Origin: Trichodelitschia bisporula
Taxonomy: Eukaryota; Ascomycota; Dothideomycetes; Phaeotrichales; Phaeotrichaceae
Assembly: GCA_010356995.1 (NCBI GenBank)
Contig: ML996698.1
Location: 493,923 to 557,922 of the forward strand
Reading direction: 5' to 3'
DNA length: 64,000 nt
Shown piece by piece: positions 1 to 10,669 of the stretch. The first letter of the stretch is position 1. Each line of letters starts with the position of its first letter. The position numbers were made by a program, and so were the translations under genes. The notes under the pieces are model-generated. The model was not told where the DNA came from and made no database searches. It saw only the letters and a list, made by a program, of their open reading frames with translations.

Positions 1-210
1 AATATAGCCTACAATTCTACAAATCATTCTCCCCGGAGAACTCCTGCCGCACTGAGTGCATCGTAAATCCGTGAACGCATTCAATCCCCAAGCTACGCCG
101 GAAACCAAGAAGCTAACAACAGCCAATTGCCAGCTCGACACCCGCTACGGTAAATACAATGGCTATCAATTCCAGCTCCCAAACGCCACCACCCCAGCCG
201 ATAAACCGCA

Positions 211-2012
211 TCAGAAATCAGTCTTCAGCCTCTTGGCATCAGGTCCAGTTCCAGCTCCACCACCACCACCGTCATTTGTAGTGGCATTACTGACATCGGC
301 GAGTGGCGCTCTGTTTTGCTGCATCTCCGGACCGCGCTTGACACCAATGGTTGGCGGGCGGTAAGCTGTCCGGTTGCCCATCGGGCTCTGAACCCCACCG
401 CCAGGCAAGCCGATTCTGCGATTGGTGTCGGACTGCGGGTTTACGAAGTTCGGGTTGGGTCGGTTTGACGTAGTGGCTCCAGCAGGCCCGCTGGGACCGC
501 TTGGGGGGTTCCCCGGATTGGCCGCCGTACCAAGTGCCGACCGGGTGATGGGGACAGACTTTCCGCCGTGCACCCCAGCAGTGCGCCGCAGGGATGGACT
601 TTCAGCATGTGGATTGAAGGTAGGCACATTCGCAGGCAGGACATCACTCTTTTGAACTAGTTCAGCAGCCCGGCCCGCGACGAAGCCTATGGCCACGTTG
701 GCCGTTGTAGGTCCCGCTCCGGCCACTATCGAAGGGCGCGGAGTCTGCGGAGTCTGTGGAGTCTGGTTCCCTTTGGTTCCTTCGGGCATTGAGACAGTAC
801 GAGACTGTTGGTTGGGGTTGTGTTGCTGGGGCGGTTGTAGATTCCGTTGACCCTGTGGACGGTACTGCTGAGGGGTGTATTGTGGAGGGGGCATCTGACC
901 AGCGGCGTTTGACCTGGGGTTGGCATTAGTCTGCCCGTTGGCAGATTGCTGTGGCTGCTGTGGATGCTGTCTTCCGGCGAATTGGTTTGGGGATTGAGCT
1001 TCCTGGCGCAGCTGAGGTAAAGACTGAATCCTCGGAAGCTGCTGTCGTGATTGGTTTTGCGGCTGTAACTGGGGCGGTGCGAGAAGGGCATCTAAAGCGG
1101 CTGTATCTGAATTGTTGGTTTCCAGATCCAGAAAATCGCTGCCATACTCGTCCTCATACTCCACCGTCTCCGACGTTGGATTGCTGGAAGGTTCCGTGAC
1201 CGCCTTTTCGGCGACTCCAGCAGGGATAGGAGGCTCGAGTCCAGCTTTCATGGAGGCTTCTTCGATAGGAAGGCTCTGTTTGGGTGGTATGAAATCAGGA
1301 TGTCGGTGAAGGTTGTCCTCATCCCATTTGGCCGGAAGTGTTTTCATCCTCGATACTTTAGACACATAGTCCTTGTCGTAGATGCAGTTTCCGAGAACGT
1401 TGCCGAAACTGCGCAGGGCCCGCTTGAGCGCATCTGTCGACGCTTCTTTTTTTATCTTTTCGAAAGCTTGCCCTTTGCCGGGCATGTTGGAAGTTTCACC
1501 GTATCCGATATCCTGTTCGAGTAAGCATCCATATCGCCGGAAAGATCCCCCGGGTACATACCTCGTGGTAGGTCCCATCCTTCAGGGTGACCCGTACAAT
1601 TGTGGAGCAACCCATGGAGACTTTGCCACTTTTGTCGATATCGACCTTGGTAGATTAGCATCGGGTAATCCGACAGCATTGTAGAACTAACATAGTCTAT
1701 GGTGACATTCTGTATGGCACTCGACCATCCGTTGAAACCAAACACCTCGTTCGCGATACCAATGACCTTCTCTGCAGCGACGTAGTGGAACGACTTGCCG
1801 CCAGGCCCTTTGCGCGATGATATGAACTCCGGACCTAGCTGGCGGTCGAGTTTGGCTTGTAAGGTGGCGATCTCCTCCGCTGTGTACTCCGACATGCGAG
1901 GGATGGGGGGGATGAACGGGTTGTGGATGTCGCCCGCCATCCGCTTGAGGTCTTCTGTCCTGCGTCTGTTAGCTTTGTAACTTTCCTAAGGGGTTTACAC
2001 TCACGAAGGCAT
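211..2012 (-). CDS. RAD52: RAD52 homologous-recombination mediator
   Basis: Mediator of homologous recombination that anneals single strands and loads Rad51. Four exons: 2012-2005, 1959-1692, 1645-1562, 1512-211; introns 2004-1960, 1691-1646 and 1561-1513, all GT..AG. The product is about 553 aa. The conserved N-terminal Rad52/22 domain covers roughly residues 25-200, with hallmark strings NEVFGFNGWSS, DALKRALRSFGNVLGNCIYD and KDYVSKV. The C-terminal half is Gln/Pro-rich and low complexity. FVAGRAAEL near residue 399 resembles the yeast Rad51-contact motif FVTAKQATEL, and the tail (DAKRLKTDF) looks like a nuclear signal. I chose the start at 2012 because an 8-nt exon (ATGCCTTC, donor gtgagt) splices in frame and gives an N-terminus beginning MPSTEDLKRMAGD. 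A start at 1940 without that exon is the alternative. The family assignment is secure; the first exon is inferred. Confidence 0.95.
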
Positions 2013-2360
2013 CTCGCAAATTGGTTCGAAGGTGCGGAGGTAAGTTAATGGCGAATGAGTTGGTGCTGGACGTAAGAAGTGACGCGACCGAGATCGCCAA
2101 GACGACGCGGTTGACGCAGCGCGACCGGAGGACTGAATCACGTGACTATTGAGCTCAAGCTACGAGGGTCGAGTGCCAGGAGACATTGAGGGCAAGAAGA
2201 CAATCAATTTGAATTTGTACAGTAGCAATAGTGATGCCATATTTTATGGCATTGAATATCGTGGCAGCCAGCAACCATTTACTCGTACAGATATCCGCCA
2301 CAAACTTCCAAAAACGCTCTCAATTTACGGTACGGGAATGCCTCATGCCTTCGAAATCTC

Positions 2361-2711
2361 TCATCGTCTTGGGAGCTTGCTCCGGTCCGACGGTAAATCC
2401 CTATCAACCCATATAGGTGTTTGAATGTGCTTCTTCATGGCCTCATCTAGTTCGGATTCGGAGTCTTGCGCATCGGCGGACAGGGCACCTTTGATTTTGA
2501 TCTCGTCATTGGTATCCTTCACGTTCCTGTTGAAGACACTGCCTTCGCGGTAGCAGCAGAGTATGACGGTTATGGCGACGAAGACGGCAAATACTACTCC
2601 CAAGCAGATAGCCAGTGTCCTGAAGAATCCCGGGTCTTTCGTCGGATTGTTTGGTTCCAGGTCCAAAGAGATATCTCGGGCTCTGTTCATGATGAAAGTG
2701 ATGGGTGCCAT
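2361..2711 (-). CDS. Small single-pass membrane protein, unknown
   Basis: Uninterrupted frame of about 116 aa. One hydrophobic stretch (LAICLGVVFAVFVAITVILC, about residues 34-53) is followed by a Cys-Cys-Tyr-Arg boundary and a highly charged acidic/basic tail, as in a single-pass membrane protein with a cytosolic tail. There is no clear cleavable signal peptide, because an amphipathic segment of about 30 residues precedes the membrane span. I do not recognise the family. It lies tail-to-head behind RAD52 on the same strand. The membrane segment and charge pattern argue against a chance frame, but expression is unproven. Confidence 0.5.
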   Translation of the reverse strand: MAPITFIMNRARDISLDLEPNNPTKDPGFFRTLAICLGVVFAVFVAITVILCCYREGSVFNRNVKDTNDEIKIKGALSADAQDSESELDEAMKKHIQTPIWVDRDLPSDRSKLPRR

Positions 2712-3314
2712 CAAGATGTTGAGGTCGGTAGGATAGCTTTGTGACGCAAGCGGAGATAGATCGGGCTGCGACTAGGAGTCCGGAGGTCGATGAAGTGAGC
2801 GAAAGTCGAGCTGGATGAATGTGTAAACATCTGCTATTGAGCGGTAAGCTCAGCCATGAAGAAAGCTTGGGAGATGAGGGAAAGTACTATCTGTGCGTAC
2901 ACTTGTTCTAACTTCCACGCAGAGTATGCTCCTTTATCCAGATAAGTGGAACTGAGCTCCAAAGGCTTTCATGGAACTAGGTGGCCAAATTCGACGCAGG
3001 TGTTCCAGAAATATACTGGCTAAGATTTGTGAAGGCGCCAACGGTAGGTGGTATCACATCGGTGACGTTCCTTTATGAGAACCTTCACCCGGATGTGACC
3101 CGCAGTGAAAGTGGCCCTTGTAACGCGAACAAAGCCCTAGCAAAACAAAGGAACACGCCGTTCTTACCAGCTAAGGCTTTTTGGGCACACTTTTGGAAAC
3201 TAGATGGCAAAACAGTTCCCCTCAAATTTCCAGTGTCCCCGTCACTAAGTGATTACCTGGCGCCCAGTGGAACTGAAGCTGTGTATACCGGTGACATATT
3301 CCGTCTGTGAGCGT
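2712..3314. other. Intergenic, no gene seen
   Basis: About 600 bases between two minus-strand small-protein genes. A plus-strand frame at 2981-3310 shows no family resemblance, and I treat it as chance. The stretch probably holds the promoter of the 2361-2711 gene and the 3' end of the 3315-3638 gene. Confidence 0.5.
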
Positions 3315-3638
3315 TCAAGAATCGTCATCTCGTCCAGAGCGCTGTCTCCTTTTGTAGTCCTTTATGACTTTTGATGCTTCGCTCTCATGGACATCGCCCT
3401 CGACTCGCTTTGTTTCAGACGATTCAGTCTGCCGTTGACCGAGCAGAGTCTCCCTTAGTACTGCCTGCTCGTCCACCCCCTCCAGTTGACCACGTCGGCG
3501 CAAAGACTCTTTTCTCCAGTCAAGCTGTCCACCGTCCATTTCGCGATGCCGTTTGGCGCTCAGCTTGGCGTTTTGTATGCTCGAGCGTGTGTACACAAAG
3601 ACCAGGCAAGCCATCGTAAAGGCAGCAAGCGGCGCCAT
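3315..3638 (-). CDS. Small conserved fungal membrane protein
   Basis: 107 aa. A short N-terminal hydrophobic segment (about residues 2-16, LAAFTMACLVFVYTRSSI) is followed by the block AKRHREMDGGQLDWRKESLR and a charged tail rich in Lys, Arg, Glu and Ser. From memory, small ascomycete proteins with an N-terminal membrane anchor and an 'xHRxxDGGQ..W..ESLR' block are widespread and uncharacterised, and this looks like one of them. The start at 3638 is the first Met of the membrane segment. A tiny upstream exon (Met followed by donor gtgagg near 3670 and acceptor ttttcag) would also be in frame and add a few residues, but that intron would be only about 34 nt. No function is claimed. Confidence 0.65.
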   Translation of the reverse strand: MAPLAAFTMACLVFVYTRSSIQNAKLSAKRHREMDGGQLDWRKESLRRRGQLEGVDEQAVLRETLLGQRQTESSETKRVEGDVHESEASKVIKDYKRRQRSGRDDDS

Positions 3639-4368
3639 GAGGGTCTGAAAATACTGAATTAGACTCTAAGTACCTCACCATGACATCGAATGACTCACTC
3701 GGCCATTGATGGTTCGCGACCGTCCGGGTCTGGAGGTCTCAGACAATTTGTCAGGCGACCTTGGGACGGATACCCGGCCCCCCATTCTTACTGGAAAGGT
3801 GGCAGTAGTCACGGTCGCTCAGCAACTATCAGTGCAAGGAAATTGGAGCAGAAATGCAAAAGAGCCTCATGTAGAGCTGTAAGCACGCCTTAATGGAAGC
3901 TGTTGGATGTGATGAAACGGAGGTGATGTCGAGCCCATGTCCACCAGGCAACAAGGCAACCACGGCAACATGGCACGCCTGTGCTAACCCACTGGACGAT
4001 TATTGTGGGGAGGGCGGAGACGGAGGGTCTCGGGAGTGGCACGTACTTGTGGCTTGTCTCCGTCACGAACTTTTGCTAGTTCTTCGGTTACACTCTGCTG
4101 GAATATTTATCATCCATCATCCGTTCACGACGTTCTAGCCCAGCCGACACACACAGTCCTGTACTAAGCATCATCAGTAATCGCCGGGATCTTTCACTGG
4201 GTGCTGCAGTCGGCTTATATGGGACACTTTCTCACAAAGCACTCCTCTTGTCCTTATCCGCGCCCTCCGAACTTTCGACCATCCTGGACGTTTGAATAAG
4301 GTTCTCGAACCCGCTTACTAAAGTGTGCCCAGTGACGCTGCCAGAATCTTGCGCCATTTCCGGAGCCC
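3639..4368. other. Intergenic, divergent promoter region
   Basis: About 730 bases between a minus-strand gene and glutathione reductase on the plus strand. It should contain both promoters. I saw no further gene; short frames here show no family features. Confidence 0.5.
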
Positions 4369-5984
4369 ATGATTCACCTAAGACCTGTGCCATATTCGTC
4401 TCTGACAGCGAATTCAAACCCTTTCAGCCAGCTTCTGTTTATATTCTCGAGATCTCCGAGACCAACCTCCATTCTGGCGACATCACGACTCTCCTCACTC
4501 TCACGCCAGTTTTCATCCACGTCGGTCCGCATGGCTCCTCTCCCGAAGGAATGTGAACTGCTTGTGGTGGGGGGTGGAAGCGGCGGGGTAGCTTCCGCTC
4601 GCCGCGCAGCTGGTGTTTATGGTATCAAAACCATTATTATTGAAGGCAAGGCTCTTGGTGGGACTTGCGTGAATGTGGGGTAAATGCACCCAACGACGTT
4701 TTATTATCTAGATAGCCAATAACGTCTTGCAGATGTGTGCCCAAGAAGGTCACCTGGAATGCTGCGACCATGGCGGAAGCTGTTCGCTCTGATGCCAAGG
4801 CATATGGCTTCAATGTCAAGGAAATAACACCGTTTGACTGGACCACCTTCAAGCATAAGCGTGATGCATACGTCAAACGCCTGAATGGAATCTACGAGCG
4901 AAATCTTGCCAATGAGAAAGTCGAGTACGTCTACGGCCAGGCCAGCTTCCTTAGCAAGAACGAAGTTGAGGTCGCATTGCACGACGGAGGCAAGCAGCTG
5001 ATCAAGGCGAAAAAACTGCTCATCGCCGTTGGTGGCCGTCCTCACTACCCGGAGGAGGTTCCGGGCGCCCATCTGGGAATCGACAGCGATGGCTTTTTTG
5101 ACCTTGAGACGCAGCCAAGGAAGGTGGCTATCATCGGTGCCGGTTACATCGCCATTGAGTTTGCTGGCATGTTCAATGCCTTGGGTACCGAAACCCACCT
5201 GTTCATCCGCGGCGAGAAGTTTCTGCGCAGCTTCGACCCGATGATCCAGGATAAGCTTGGAGCGGAGTATGAACGGGTGGGTATCCAAATCCACAAGCAG
5301 TTCGCCGCTCTCAAAATCGAGGAAGTCGATGGAGGTCGGAAGCGGCTTCATTACAAGGGTCCCTCGGGGAATCATAATGATGATTTCGACGTTGTTATTT
5401 GGGCCATTGGTCGGACGCCTGAAACAGACCGCATCGGCCTGGAAAATACTGGTGTCGCCACGGACGCAAAGGGTCACATCATCGTCGACGAATATCAAAA
5501 CACGAATGTGGATAACATCTATGCACTGGGCGACGTTTCCAATAGTGGCCACGAACTTACTCCTGTTGCTATTGCTGCGGGCCGTCGGCTCGGGGATCGT
5601 CTCTTTGGCGGCAAGAAGGATTCCCATTTGGACTACACCAACATCCCGTCCGTCGTTTTCGCACACCCTGAAGTCGGTACCATTGGCTTGACTGAGCCAC
5701 AGGCGAGAGAGAAGTACGGCGACGCTGTCAAGGTGTACACGAGCAACTTTGTCGGAATGTACTACGCCATGATGGATGCGGAACACAAGGCGCCCTCGTC
5801 GTACAAGATCGTCTGCGCGGGACCGGAGGAGCGCGTTGTTGGGCTGCATATCCTAGGCCAAGGCAGCGCTGAGATGCTGCAGGGCTTCGGGGTGGCCATC
5901 AAAATGGGCGCGACGAAGGCTGATTTCGATAACTGTGTTGCTATCCACCCGACCAGTGCCGAGGAGCTGGTGACGATGAAGTGA
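4369..5984 (+). CDS. GLR1: Glutathione reductase (NADPH)
   Basis: FAD- and NADPH-dependent enzyme that reduces GSSG to GSH. Two exons (to 4679, then 4733-5984) around a 53-nt intron that falls inside the redox-active disulfide motif, which reads CVNVGCVPKK once joined. Other hallmarks are the N-terminal FAD Rossmann motif [14 protein letters not shown], the NADPH-binding [32 protein letters not shown] in the second FAD-contacting motif, and the C-terminal catalytic [10 protein letters not shown] with the active-site His. From the internal Met at 4531 ([14 protein letters not shown]) the enzyme is 466 aa, matching the cytosolic family length. From the upstream in-frame ATG at 4369 it is 520 aa, with an Arg/Ser-rich, acid-poor extension ending in [10 protein letters not shown], typical of a mitochondrial presequence. 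Dual targeting from two starts is therefore likely. The family call is very secure; which start is used is inference. Confidence 0.96.
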
Positions 5985-6464
5985 AATTGTTGGGTTGGTG
6001 TAGGGCTTGGCACCGGGTTTCCTATTGAGGTATGTAGTTCTAGACGATAAGGAACAATACTGCCGTGCATTGATAGCTGTCTGGCCCCACGTGAGCCCCG
6101 TGCTTGGTGAATGGCAGAATTTCTGGTATGTGCTTCCGACAATAGCAAGGCAAGAATATCAGACACAATTACGCTAGCGCCTCAAACACAATGGGAGCCT
6201 CAATGAGAACCAGAGATGCGAATGACAATGACATCATCAATAGCATTGTCGAACAGCTCCATAAGATGGCTCTACCGACAGCTGAATATTCTCCTCTTCG
6301 TTGCATCTTCACCGTCACTCCACAGCAACTCCTCACTTCAAGTTCGTCAAATAACCACATCTCGGTGCAACTTGCCAGAGCCTTGTCGCCACCACTGCGC
6401 TACCCCTTACGAACTCGACACCAGACACATAATTCGTTCACGATATTCTCGGACGACATCCAAC
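5985..6464. other. Intergenic between GLR1 and unknown gene
   Basis: 480 bases in tandem orientation: the 3' end of the reductase gene and the promoter/5' leader of the next plus-strand gene. The open frame extends upstream of the chosen start to 6216, but I saw no conserved features in that extension. Confidence 0.45.
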
Positions 6465-7955
6465 ATGAGTTACCCGTCGGCTTCTCCTCCCACCCAGGCG
6501 ATGGGCCGGAACGGGACTTCAAAGCGCCAGGACAGACTGGTAGCGGATGACACCGACATCCTCATCGACAGACTTCTCCAAGATCTTCTCAAAGTTCCAG
6601 CCCCCTCAGAAACAGCCGAGTTCCAATGCAACAACTTTGCCTCTGAGCACAGTCTATCGGACGCAAGCACCCACGACATGCCTCATCAGCAGATCGATTC
6701 TTCTACCGGCAATCCAGAGACCCATTCGATTTCGTTCGTGTCTCCTCCTGAGCCCTATGCGTTCGAAGCTGAAGCAGCCCCTGGAATTCAGACGACTCCT
6801 CTCCATCTGGCACTGGATGCTTCGACCTGCCGAGAGAATCGATCAAACCCCCCTGAACAAGCAGACACGGCCTCCATTTCCCAGTCGACCCTCTCCTACG
6901 TCAGTCTCACGCCTTCCGACTCGATCAGCCAAGTCATGGACCGTCTTTACCCCAGCCCGATTCCGGAGCCACCAGCGTTTCTTCCAGCGGCTCAGGCGCC
7001 AGTGCCTCAAGTTTGTGCTGACACTGCACAATCCGCTTTCGAGTCGCAAGTTTCTCAAAACAACGCCATGCTCGAGATACCGGATCATCGCGATGGCGCA
7101 TCTCTGCTTACTCGTTGCCGCTCCAAATCAGTTTCCACTGTCTATTCATACCAGACTATCGTTCCGGACGATTCGGTCAGCCGAGTTATGGACCGCAACT
7201 GGGCCAGAGAACGGAAGCCGCAGTACCGAAGCGTATCATCCCCGAATTTCCCGGTTGTTGTGAGCCTGCCTAGGGTTGCGACACCTTCGAGTTTACCTCT
7301 GGGTGCAGTATCTCCGAGCGAACTCAGAGAGCAAGCTGCCATACATGCAGAAAAGGCTGCTACGTATGCACTGGCGGCAAAGCACGCAGAGGAAGCGGAA
7401 ATGCTTGCAAAACAGGCCGAGATGATAGAAACTGCTCAGCGCCAACGCACTTCAGTAGCACTTCTTCCGGCCCCCGCACAGCCCGCTTCTTTGTCCTCGA
7501 AACGGGCCTCTCTCTACACATCTGGGAAGAGTGTCCGGGTTTGCGATGCTCCATCGTCTGTCAATGCTTCTTGGACCAATTCCTCTTCCAAAGGGTCTGG
7601 CTCTTCCGGCACTCTTAACAGCAGTCGCATGTCCGGCTTCAAGCGCTCGGTCGACACCTCCCGCGTGAGAGTTAGTGGACTGTTCAAGAAGTTGCCCCAT
7701 TCTGTGAGTATTTTAACCCGTTTTATTCTCTGATCAGTTTCTAACCTGCTGAAGTCACCCAACACACCATTCACCACGCCTCCCACCTCTCCGCGTGTGG
7801 TGTCTGCTAGCTTTTCGCAGCAACCCAATGCATCAACACCTCCGAAGTCCAGTCAAGTCGGCAGAACTCCCGTCGACTCGGTGATTATGGCATCACCTCG
7901 TGAACCCAAGTCCAAAAAGCGGATCACCTTCGCCGGTCTTGAGCTCCACTTCTAG
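6465..7955 (+). CDS. Ser/Pro-rich unknown with duplicated VMDR motif
   Basis: Two exons (6465-7703 and 7755-7955, 51-nt intron) giving 479 aa. The start was chosen at 6465 (MSYPSASPPT) in an AAC-ATG context. The protein is mostly low-complexity Ser/Pro/Thr. Two related segments stand out: TPSDSISQVMDRLYP (about residue 155) and PDDSVSRVMDRNW (about residue 236). A short Ala/Glu-rich helix or coiled coil (HAEKAATYALAAKHAEEAE region, about 292-315) precedes a basic Ser-rich C-terminal half. The second exon ends KSKKRITFAGLELHF. It resembles fungal cytoskeletal or signalling scaffolds in composition only. I do not recognise a family and assign no function. Confidence 0.72.
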
Positions 7956-8410
7956 GATGCTTCTACGGATCTGCCAATGTTGTGATTCTTCACATCACAT
8001 CTATTGACGGGTTTACCCTTTCTCTCCTCCTGTTTGTGGAAGGCCAGGGAGGAAATGCGAATTCGGTATCTGATGGAGGTGGTGGTTTACGGATACTGTA
8101 AAAAAAGTACGAGTATCATGTGTTATGGGGTCGACTCTCATGTGCTTCATTTTGTAATTGTAGTTCACTTTTTTGTTGTTTTCTATAGCTTGCCGTTTTG
8201 CTTCCTCAGTACAGTAGATAGACCACGATTTCTTTATGCACATTCAACCCCCATCTCGCCTCGTCATGTGATAATCAGTCATCACGTGCAGACATGAGAC
8301 GCCATATCTCAACATCGCAATCCAGGCCGTGTCTTCCAAAAGCAATCGACACCTCGCTTGTTGACACGATATCCAGTGTCTTCTCCTCCCACTTCCATAG
8401 CCCCCACGCC
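7956..8410. other. Intergenic, no gene seen
   Basis: 455 bases between two plus-strand genes, relatively AT-rich, with a T-rich run around 8120-8200. It probably contains the 3' end of the Ser/Pro-rich gene and the VFA1 promoter. Confidence 0.45.
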
Positions 8411-9205
8411 ATGTCGCTTGCCAACATCTGGCACCACCGGCGCGTCGCCAACGCCTCGTCTAAAGCATGTTGGGTTTGCTTCAAGCCGTCAACCAGCGTT
8501 CTGATCACACCAGACAACAAGGTACGGCGCCTAGCCGGCTCACGGCACATCTTCCGTGCACCAGACTTCTAAATTACATCTCCGCTAAGGATTTCTTCTA
8601 CATTTGTCCTGGACACCTCAAGGATCGCGGATTTTGCACGCCTGATACCGCTGAGGTAGCTGCAGTGGCGGCGAAGCGCAAGACGGCGGAAGAGGAGGCG
8701 GCGTTGAAAGCTGAGGTTGAGCGCGTGAAGAAGGAGTACGAAGAAAAGCGCAAGGCGAAGGCCAAGGATGGGAAGAGTAAGGCGGAGACTGACGGCGAGA
8801 AGGAGGTGAAGAATGCCGGGGAGACGTCTACCGCTGCCGATGCCGCCAAACCGCAAGACTCTGCAAAGCACTCCGCAAATCCAGATGACGATGGCCCTCG
8901 TATATTCACTCTCTCGAAGTAAGTCCGTACGATTTCGTAACAATCCCCACACCACAGGTCACAGTGCCTGTCACTGAGCCGAGAGCATTCCGATTGCCAT
9001 GCTGGCATTTCTCATAGCCCATATGGCCCAGCGCAAGATATTTTAGCAGCGTGCTGCTCAAACTCTTCTTTGGCTGTTGACGCTGCGCAGAAGCTTTTAC
9101 CAGCAGCGCGTGGACCGCCTGCGCGCTGCCGAACTTGCGCGGCGCAACCGTGAGCGACTAAAGAACCCATCATTATTCCCATCCGTCCCGACGGGTGGCC
9201 CCTGA
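8411..9205 (+). CDS. VFA1: VFA1-like Vps4-associated protein
   Basis: Homologue of yeast Vfa1, an endosomal partner of the Vps4 AAA-ATPase that recycles ESCRT-III. Three exons: 8411-8521, 8590-8918, 9091-9205; product 184 aa. The N-terminus carries the conserved Cys-rich block with SKACWVCFKPSTSVLITPDN, then DFFYICPGHLKDRGFC once the first intron is removed. The middle is a long Lys/Glu-rich helix (VERVKKEYEEKRKAKAK). The third exon supplies the family's C-terminal signature (SFYQQRVDRLR, RRNRERLKNPSLFPSVP). Stopping at the in-frame stop at 8922 would remove that tail; the 172-nt second intron (8919-9090, donor gtaagt, acceptor gcgcag) restores the expected end in phase. Confidence in family and structure is high. 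Confidence 0.92.
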
Positions 9206-10669
9206 GGACAAGTTGGAATTAGCTACTCGCATCTACAAGGGTGAACGGGTCTGAGTTACTCAGAATATCAAGGCCAGAAACCCAAGGAAGCTTTCCTCAT
9301 GCCGAGAAAGCCTTACTTAACAAATCTCTTGCTCCCAAGAACTCCTTGCATTCTCCTTATGCAGTCAGCATTTAGTTACGCAACGCCATTCAGAACCCCA
9401 CCACTCCACCTCACACCGACACAACTATACCTTACGAGCCATGAACCCGAGCTCGTCTCCCTTGCGCCTAGAACCGACAGCGTCAAACTCCGTTCCTGAC
9501 AAGCTTCTGACCCTTTCCGGCCTGCTCCGCCCGCCGCCCCTGTTATCGGCCGATCTGTATCTAGACCGTAAGGCTTAGCTAGTGGCAAGCTAATACGAGA
9601 CCGAAGGTATTATTATCATGTGTCGCCAAGTCCTCTACCTAGACATGCATCGCGTGCTCCACATCCTCCGACGTCCCCTCATAAACTAACAGGCAGATAC
9701 TGCACAGCTAGAACCCACATGGCCTGGATGACTTAGCCTGCCACTGCGTGGCGCTTGCTCACACGGCTTAAACGCCGCAAAATAGCCCCGCACGCATGGC
9801 TGGAACCTCCTCGCGCAGCAGGGCGGAGGGTTGATATCGCCGGTTCGCATACGGGCATACGTCTAGACGCCTATGTTGACAATAGCTCCTTCTGCGTATC
9901 CCATACTGTACACCGGATACGCACCGCATCAGTATCTTACTCCTATCCACTCTCCCACCGCTGCGGACCTACGTCCGCCCGCCCCCCACCCCCGCCCAGC
10001 AACGCCGCGGCTGACTGAGCCTCCCCGGATTGCAGAAATGGCATCACCGCGGACCACACGCGCCGCTCGCCAAGTCTCCCACCCCGCACTCGGAGGTGAG
10101 CATTGTCCGGAAGCGTAGCTGTATGCGCATATCAACGTCATGTCAGAAGTATGATCGAGAACTGGCATCGTCGTCGAAGTTACGATCGTCTTACGGGGCG
10201 ATTTGAGGTCTACCCTGGTCGGAGCCCACGGACGGTAGAGGCAAGGGAGGATTGGAGGGGGCGGGACGGCTAGCCGTGTGTCGGCCTGGGGATCGGCGAG
10301 ATGCATATGCGAGTTCGGCGAGGCAGGTGCGATGCAGGTCTGGCTTCGGCGAGGGGAGGTGCGATGCATGCCTGACTTCGGCTAGGGGAAGTGCGATGCT
10401 GCTGGTTCCACTGAGTGGGTTTGGTCTTGCTATTGCTAGATACCCCGCATCTCACTCTGCTCACAACTGGGGGTTGGCCTGCGGGCTGACAGGCGCGGGA
10501 CTTGGTCGGGAGGTTCGTGGTAACATCACGGGGAGTGAGCGATGACGACAGGGGTTGACTCTAGCATAGGTTACTCTATAGCAAGATCCTAGCGTCAGAC
10601 AACGCTCGATGACATTTCCCACAGCCATCATAATGCCAACTCACGCTCGGGAAGCACCCCTTCACAGAT
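9206..10669. other. Intergenic between convergent VFA1 and YVH1
   Basis: About 1.46 kb between the 3' ends of two convergent genes. No coding region is supported. It contains a short degenerate tandem repeat at 10314-10405. Frames up to 146 aa here look like chance in GC-rich sequence. Confidence 0.5.
10314..10405. repeat. Degenerate ~32-bp tandem repeat, ~3 copies
   Basis: Three successive units begin with ttcggc(g/t)agg and contain (g)gaggtgcgatgc. Unit length is about 31-32 bases with substitutions between copies. It lies downstream of both convergent genes. It looks like a minisatellite; no function is apparent. Confidence 0.6.

Noticed and set aside
2981-3310. Plus-strand 109-residue frame
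   Set aside because: No domain, no homologue recalled, no promoter or splice context; lies between two better minus-strand genes.
4704-5849. Minus-strand 381-residue frame
   Set aside because: Exact antisense of glutathione reductase; a codon-bias shadow.
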